Positions 31,508 to 35,282 of a stretch of 35,282 bases of DNA are shown one piece after another; the first letter of the stretch is position 1, and every line of letters begins with the position of its first letter. Both the position numbers and the translations under genes were made by a program. The notes beneath the pieces are model-generated. The model was not told the origin of the DNA. It ran no database searches and saw nothing but the letters and a program-made list of their open reading frames with translations. Origin of the DNA: Gordonia gummivorans (GTDB taxonomy: Bacteria; Actinomycetota; Actinomycetes; Mycobacteriales; Mycobacteriaceae); contig NZ_JAKWBF010000044.1 in assembly GCF_022513585.1 (NCBI RefSeq), positions 1-35,282 on the forward strand, written 5' to 3'.

Positions 31508-32587
31508 ATGTCCGGACATCTGGCAGCGAGGTTCCACGATCTCGACACCACCGGCGGATTCCGACTCGGTGACGCACGGTCGGTCGACGATCTTCGACGC
31601 GGATTGTCCGGGGCGATCGTCGGGCAGGACGAGGGGGTCGACGCCGTGGTCCGCGCGCTGATGATCGCCGGTGCAGGACTCGCCGATCGCCGCAGGCCGA
31701 TCGCCTCGCTGCTGTTCGTCGGCCCAACCGGCGTCGGCAAGACCGAGATGGCGCGTCGCATCGCCCACCTCGTCCGCGGCGATGCCGACAATCTGTGTCG
31801 GATCGACATGAACTCCCTCGCGCAGGAGCATTACGCGGCATCACTGTCGGGCGCACCGCCCGGCTACGCGGGCTCGAAGGAATCCTTCACCCTCTTCGAG
31901 CGGGACAAGATCGAGGGCACGGTGTCGCGCCCGGGCGTGGTGCTGTTCGACGAGATCGAGAAGGCCCACCCCACGGTGCTGCGCGCGCTGTTGCAGATCC
32001 TCGACGCGGGAACGTTGCGCATCGCGTCCGGCACCAGCACCATCGACTTCCGCAATTCCATCGTGCTGTTGACGTCGAACCTCGGAACCCGCGAGATTCA
32101 CGACCTGCGCCGAACTCGGCGATGGGCACCGATCGGCGCAGCGAGTCGGGTCGTCGACCGGATTCGACATGGGCGGCGCGACGAGACGGCGATCGCCGTG
32201 GACGCCGTGCGCGACTTTCTCGATCCCGAACTGTTCAACCGGTTCGACGAGATCATCGCCTTCCGTTCGATCGACACCGGAACAGCGCGGCGCGTCGTCG
32301 ACCTCGAGGTCGAGCGTCTCACCGACGAACTCGCCACACGCGGAGTTCTCTGCACTGTCACCGACGACGCCCGAACCTGTTTGGCAACAACAGGTTTCGA
32401 TGAACGGTACGGTGCCCGACACCTGCATCGCACGCTTCGACGGGAGATCCACGCGCCGATCGCCGAACGCCTTCTCCGACGACCCGCCGGCCCGATTCCA
32501 CTTCTCATCACCGTCGACGTCAGCGAGGACGTCATCGTGATCAGTGACACCGAGCCATCCACAGAATCAGGGGCAGGCGATGAATGA
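31508..32587 (+). CDS. amiB: AmiB-like AAA+ ATPase (ClpB D2-type module)
   Basis: 359 aa from the ATG at 31508, after AGGAGG. One AAA+ module: IVGQDEGVDAVVRAL (box II-like), Walker A GPTGVGKTEMARRI, pore-loop-like PPGYAGSKE, Walker B VVLFDEIEKAHP, sensor 1 LLTSNLGTREI, arginine finger LFNRFDEII, and sensor 2 YGARHLHRTLRRE. It resembles the second ring of ClpB/ClpA and the AmiB protein of the Pseudomonas ami operon. No zinc domain and no IGF/IGL-type ClpP-binding loop are seen, so a protease partner is not supported. Its stop overlaps the marR start by 8 nt. What it unfolds or remodels is unknown. Confidence 0.85.
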   Translation: MSGHLAARFHDLDTTGGFRLGDARSVDDLRRGLSGAIVGQDEGVDAVVRALMIAGAGLADRRRPIASLLFVGPTGVGKTEMARRIAHLVRGDADNLCRIDMNSLAQEHYAASLSGAPPGYAGSKESFTLFERDKIEGTVSRPGVVLFDEIEKAHPTVLRALLQILDAGTLRIASGTSTIDFRNSIVLLTSNLGTREIHDLRRTRRWAPIGAASRVVDRIRHGRRDETAIAVDAVRDFLDPELFNRFDEIIAFRSIDTGTARRVVDLEVERLTDELATRGVLCTVTDDARTCLATTGFDERYGARHLHRTLRREIHAPIAERLLRRPAGPIPLLITVDVSEDVIVISDTEPSTESGAGDE

Positions 32588-33032
32588 CTCCGATCGCATG
32601 GTCGACACTCCCACGGCCAGTACCCCCGCCGACGATCCGCTGGCCCTCAGTCTGCTGCGGGGAGCGCAGCTGATCGAGGAACGACTTGCACCCGCGCTCG
32701 CCGAACTGGGCGTCAGCACCGAGCAGTGGCGCGTGCTGGCAGTGCTCGCCGGCGGTGAGGGCAGAACCATGACCGACCTGTCTCGTCTGACGGTGCAGGC
32801 TCCCGCCACCGCGACACGCACCGTCGACAAGCTGATCTCTCTCGCGATGGTCTACCGCCGGGTGGACCCGCTGGACCGGCGACGAGTGATGGTGTTCCTC
32901 AGTCCGCACGGAGCTCAGGCCATCACCTCGGTTCGTGAGCGCGAGCGCGACATCGAAACCGACATCGCGCGCAGCCTCGGATCGCGTCGCTTTCTGGCGC
33001 TGACCGACGGCCTCACCCACCTCACCCGGTGA
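32580..33032 (+). CDS. MarR family transcriptional regulator of the ami locus
   Basis: 150 aa from the ATG at 32580, overlapping amiB by 8 nt. The winged helix runs from about 40 to 110: GVSTEQWRVLAVLAGGEGRTMTDLSRLTVQAPATATRTVDKLISLAMVYRRVDPLDRRRVMVFLSPHG condensed in the usual MarR order, with the wing DRRRVMVFLS. Helices at both ends form the dimer. In this context it probably represses amiE and amiB through the two matching palindromes at 31363 and 31481. The Pseudomonas ami operon uses the ANTAR antiterminator AmiR instead; no AmiR-like gene is seen here. Confidence 0.9.
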   Translation: MNDSDRMVDTPTASTPADDPLALSLLRGAQLIEERLAPALAELGVSTEQWRVLAVLAGGEGRTMTDLSRLTVQAPATATRTVDKLISLAMVYRRVDPLDRRRVMVFLSPHGAQAITSVRERERDIETDIARSLGSRRFLALTDGLTHLTR

Positions 33033-33064
33033 CACACTCGACACACTGCTGACGTGCAGGCAAC

Positions 33065-33107
33065 GCCGAGGTAACCGGTTCTCGGCACACTGGGGGACGC
33101 ACCCCAG
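33065..33107 (+). other. two stem-loops in the marR-amiC gap
   Basis: 33065-33086 has GCCGAG/CTCGGC arms enclosing AACCGGTT, itself a palindrome. 33090-33107 has CTGGGG-GACGCA-CCCCAG. The second ends just before the amiC ribosome binding site (AGGACGG, 33113-33119). There is no T-tract. They may tune amiC expression or stabilise an mRNA end. Confidence 0.5.
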
Positions 33108-33121
33108 GTGGCAGGACGGAT

Positions 33122-34165
33122 ATGAAACTCGGACTCGTGATACCGCAGAGCGGCCCATCGGGCATCTTCGGGCCATCGTGCGCAGCAAGCGCCCAACTCG
33201 CGATCGAGGAGATCAACGCTTCCGGCGGAATCCTCGGAAACGAGGTGACAAGCACGACGATCGACGGTGGTCGAACACCGGCCACGGTGGCTACCGCAGT
33301 CGCCAACGCCGAGGTCGACGCTGTCGTCGGGTGGCACACGTCGGCGGTGCGATGCCGCCTCGTGGCCGCGCTCGACGGACGTATCCCCTACGTGTACACC
33401 GCCGTGTACGAGGGTGGCGAGGGCGCCGACGGCACTTTCATGACCGGGGAGGTGCCGGAGACCCAGGTGCTGCCTGCGCTGGACTGGATGTCCCGCGAAC
33501 TCGGCATCGCGCGGTGGGCGGTGGTCGGGAGCGACTACGTGTGGCCGCGACTGACCGTGACCCACATGATCGACCGGCTCCGCGACTCCGACGCGCAAGC
33601 GAGTGTGGTGTCGGCGTCGTTTCTGCCGCTGGGCTGCCCCGACTTCACCGAAGTGCTCGATCGGATCGAGTCATCCGACGCCACCGGCGTGCTCGTCCTG
33701 CTTCTCGGTGACGACGCCGTGCGATTCAATCAGCAGTTCGCCGCTCGGGACCTCACCGAGCGCTGCATTCGACTGAGCCCACTCATGGACGAGAACATGC
33801 TGATGGCCACCGGGGCAGGGGCGACGCATCAGCTGTATTCCGTTTCCGGCTACTTCGAGTCACTCGCCACCGCATTCAGCCTCGACTTCGAAAGTCGCTA
33901 CGTTTCCCGCTTCGGAGCCTGGGCGCCGCCGCTGACCTCCCCCGGCGAGTCGTGTTATGAGGGAATGCATCTGCTGGCCGAACTGACCCGGCGTGCCGGT
34001 GCGACCGGGACCACCTCGCTCGAGCGAGCCGCGACCGACCCGTTCACCTACGCCAGCCCGCGCGGTGAGGTGTCGTTGACCGATCGTCACCTGCGCCAGG
34101 ACATCTACATCGCTGCGGCCGACGCGATGGAGTTCGACGTCCTCGCAAAGGTCAGTTCCGCCTGA
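33122..34165 (+). CDS. amiC: AmiC-like cytoplasmic amide-binding sensor
   Basis: 347 aa with no signal peptide: KLGLVIPQSGPSGIFGPSCAASAQLAIEEINASGGILG opens the type I periplasmic-binding fold used by AmiC and branched-chain amino-acid binding proteins. VDAVVGWHTSAVRCRLVAAL, YVYTAVYEGGEGADGTFMTGEVPETQ, WAVVGSDYVWPR and PGESCYEGMHLLAEL are AmiC-type blocks. In Pseudomonas AmiC binds acetamide and releases AmiR. Here it may act on the MarR regulator or with it; that is inference. It lies 89 nt after marR, in the same direction, and is the last ami gene before a stress-protein gene. No AmiS transporter gene is present. Confidence 0.86.
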   Translation: MKLGLVIPQSGPSGIFGPSCAASAQLAIEEINASGGILGNEVTSTTIDGGRTPATVATAVANAEVDAVVGWHTSAVRCRLVAALDGRIPYVYTAVYEGGEGADGTFMTGEVPETQVLPALDWMSRELGIARWAVVGSDYVWPRLTVTHMIDRLRDSDAQASVVSASFLPLGCPDFTEVLDRIESSDATGVLVLLLGDDAVRFNQQFAARDLTERCIRLSPLMDENMLMATGAGATHQLYSVSGYFESLATAFSLDFESRYVSRFGAWAPPLTSPGESCYEGMHLLAELTRRAGATGTTSLERAATDPFTYASPRGEVSLTDRHLRQDIYIAAADAMEFDVLAKVSSA

Positions 34166-34246
34166 CCGGGTTTCACGGGGCGCCCGTGCCCGTGTGGACT
34201 AACGTCTGAGGTGGGCATGGTTGCCAACCTGAGAACGGGAGTGCGG

Positions 34247-35113
34247 ATGAAGATCCTCGTTGCATACATCGCCACAGCGGGCGGCAGGGATGCGGTCGCG
34301 CTCGGTGCAACACTTGCCGGCACGTTCGGTGCGGAGCTGGAGATCTGCGTGGTCCTTCCGCCCGAGCCCGACAATCCGACCGAAGAAGTCGAACGACTCT
34401 CGGACACGCTCGACGCGACCGCGCAGGGCTGGCTCGACGAAGCCGCCGCACTCGTGCACGACGGAATTCCCACAACGACCTCGGTGGCCGTGCACGCCAA
34501 TCCCGCGGGCGGGCTGATCGAGCGGGCAGAAGACGTCGACGCCGGTCTGCTGGTCATCGGTGGCTCGGGTGGAGGCATCGTCGGACGCCACACACTCGGC
34601 ACCGTCGTCAACGACATCCTGCATTCGTCTCCCGTGCCGGTCGCCCTGGCACCCTTGGGCTTCAGCCACACCGGTCCCGAGCGGATCGGCCGGCTCAGCA
34701 CCGCACTCGGAATGCGTCCCGGCGCAGGTCATCTCGTTGACACCATCGTCGATTTCTGCCAGGCAGGCAAGGTTCCGCTCAGGCTGGTGTCGCTTGTCGC
34801 TCTCGACGACATGGATCACCACCGCGGACGCGGCATCGACGACGCCGTCGCACACGCACGCACCCACATCGACAAGGCGACCGGTGAGATCTCCGCCAGA
34901 CTGCCGGAGACCGTGCCGGTGACGTCGGCCGTCGTGCAGGGCGACAGCATCGAAGAAGCGGTCGCAGGTATTGATTGGGCCGACGACGACGTCATCGTCG
35001 TCGGGTCGAGCCGGCTCGCCGCGCCGCGGCGGATCTTCCTCGGCACCACGGCCGCGAAGATGCTTCGCGTTCTGGCCATCCCGATGATCGTGGTGCCGTC
35101 CACGGCACAGTGA
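34247..35113 (+). CDS. universal stress protein with two UspA domains
   Basis: 288 aa from the ATG at 34247, chosen for GGGAG 5 nt upstream; GTG 34211 is possible. Two UspA domains follow each other, about 1-137 (MKILVAYIATAGGRDAVAL ... VIGGSGGGIVGRHTLGTVVNDILHSSPVPVAL) and 145-288 (RPGAGHLVDTIVDF ... VVGSSRLAAPRRIFLGTTAAKMLRVLAIPMIVVP). The G-x2-G-x9-G-S/T ATP-binding signature is only partly kept in both, so nucleotide binding is uncertain. A TAACGT -10-like element lies at 34200-34205. The partner process is unknown. It lies 81 nt after amiC. Confidence 0.88.
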   Translation: MKILVAYIATAGGRDAVALGATLAGTFGAELEICVVLPPEPDNPTEEVERLSDTLDATAQGWLDEAAALVHDGIPTTTSVAVHANPAGGLIERAEDVDAGLLVIGGSGGGIVGRHTLGTVVNDILHSSPVPVALAPLGFSHTGPERIGRLSTALGMRPGAGHLVDTIVDFCQAGKVPLRLVSLVALDDMDHHRGRGIDDAVAHARTHIDKATGEISARLPETVPVTSAVVQGDSIEEAVAGIDWADDDVIVVGSSRLAAPRRIFLGTTAAKMLRVLAIPMIVVPSTAQ

Positions 35114-35180
35114 TCGAGAGCATCGAGGCCGGCAGCGCAACGAAAACGGCCGCCGCCAGACGAATAGCTGGGAAATAGCA

Positions 35181-35224
35181 CAAGACCCCGTATTCGATAT
35201 GAATGTATCGAATACGGGGTCTTG
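35181..35224 (-). terminator. 19-bp perfect hairpin downstream of the rRNA operon
   Basis: Arms 35181-35199 and 35206-35224 are perfectly complementary with a 6-nt loop (TGAATG on the plus strand). The stem has a GC-rich base (CAAGACCCC/GGGGTCTTG) and AT-rich top. It lies 9 nt past the 5S 3' end on the minus strand, where the rrn terminator is expected, and also ends the plus-strand stress-protein transcript. Confidence 0.9.
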
Positions 35225-35233
35225 ATGAAGTTG

Positions 35234-35282
35234 TGTTCGGCGGTGTCCTACTCTCCCACACTGGTTAAGGTGCAGTACCATC
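35234..35282 (-). rRNA. rrf: 5S rRNA, 3' part (runs off the window)
   Basis: On the minus strand the last bases read GATGGTACTGCACCTTAACC, followed by GTGTGGGAGAGTAGGACACC and GCCGAACA, the conserved 3' half of actinobacterial 5S rRNA. The rest of the gene lies beyond the window edge. This is the end of an rRNA operon read leftwards. Confidence 0.95.

Overview
The window is a high-GC actinobacterial chromosome segment. Its gene order closely follows the Mycobacterium tuberculosis Rv1321-Rv1343 neighbourhood as I remember it (nucS, mce, fadA4, thioredoxin, glgB, glgE, dinG, pncB, clpS, DUF2017, S58 hydrolase, mec, cysO, cysM, rhomboid, murI, MBL phosphodiesterase, rph, rdgB, DUF3817, lprD). 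Together with a PimC-like mannosyltransferase and the GlgE pathway, this points to a mycolic-acid bacterium, most likely Gordonia or a close relative. The genus is an inference; no 16S sequence is present.

Layout. 1-2277: a tRNA-Leu(UAG) on the minus strand, then a plus-strand group (LprD-like membrane protein, DUF3817 protein, PimC-like mannosyltransferase). 2408-10033: one long minus-strand run, read from clpS downwards: clpS, DUF2017, S58 peptidase, the sulfur-transfer module mec-cysO-cysM, rhomboid, murI, MBL phosphodiesterase, rph, rdgB. 10053-18430: a plus-strand run of NAD salvage (pncB, pncA), dinG and alpha-glucan synthesis (glgE, glgB), closed by an unusual cluster of hairpins. 18613-22580: minus-strand thioredoxin, MFS transporter and a second DUF3817 protein, all joined by 4-base overlaps, then the thiolase fadA4, whose 3' end is followed by two extra 54-bp copies of itself. 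22663-24118: methylmalonyl-CoA epimerase and a DivIVA-like coiled-coil protein. 24136-26982: nucS and a glutaminase-STAS fusion on the minus strand, then a divergent membrane protein.

26984-35113 is the accessory part. A GAF/winged-helix regulator is divergent from an NTF2-FMO fusion monooxygenase, with two nearly identical palindromes about 83 bp apart in the shared promoter. An aliphatic amidase (amiE) is convergent with the monooxygenase across a 22-bp hairpin. amiE is divergent from an amiB-marR-amiC operon, and the gap between them carries two matching CTTYCAAWTGGAAG operators. This is an ami system in which a MarR repressor appears to take the place of the AmiR antiterminator. A two-domain universal stress protein and the 3' end of a 5S rRNA (minus strand), with a 19-bp terminator hairpin, close the window.

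Start-codon and promoter reading gives further observations. murI has no ATG, GTG or TTG start that preserves its first strand, and appears to start at ATA within an ATAG overlap. The MFS gene appears to start at CTG within a CTGA overlap. clpS and pncB appear to share almost the same base pairs for opposing -10 elements, and lprD and mce look leaderless.
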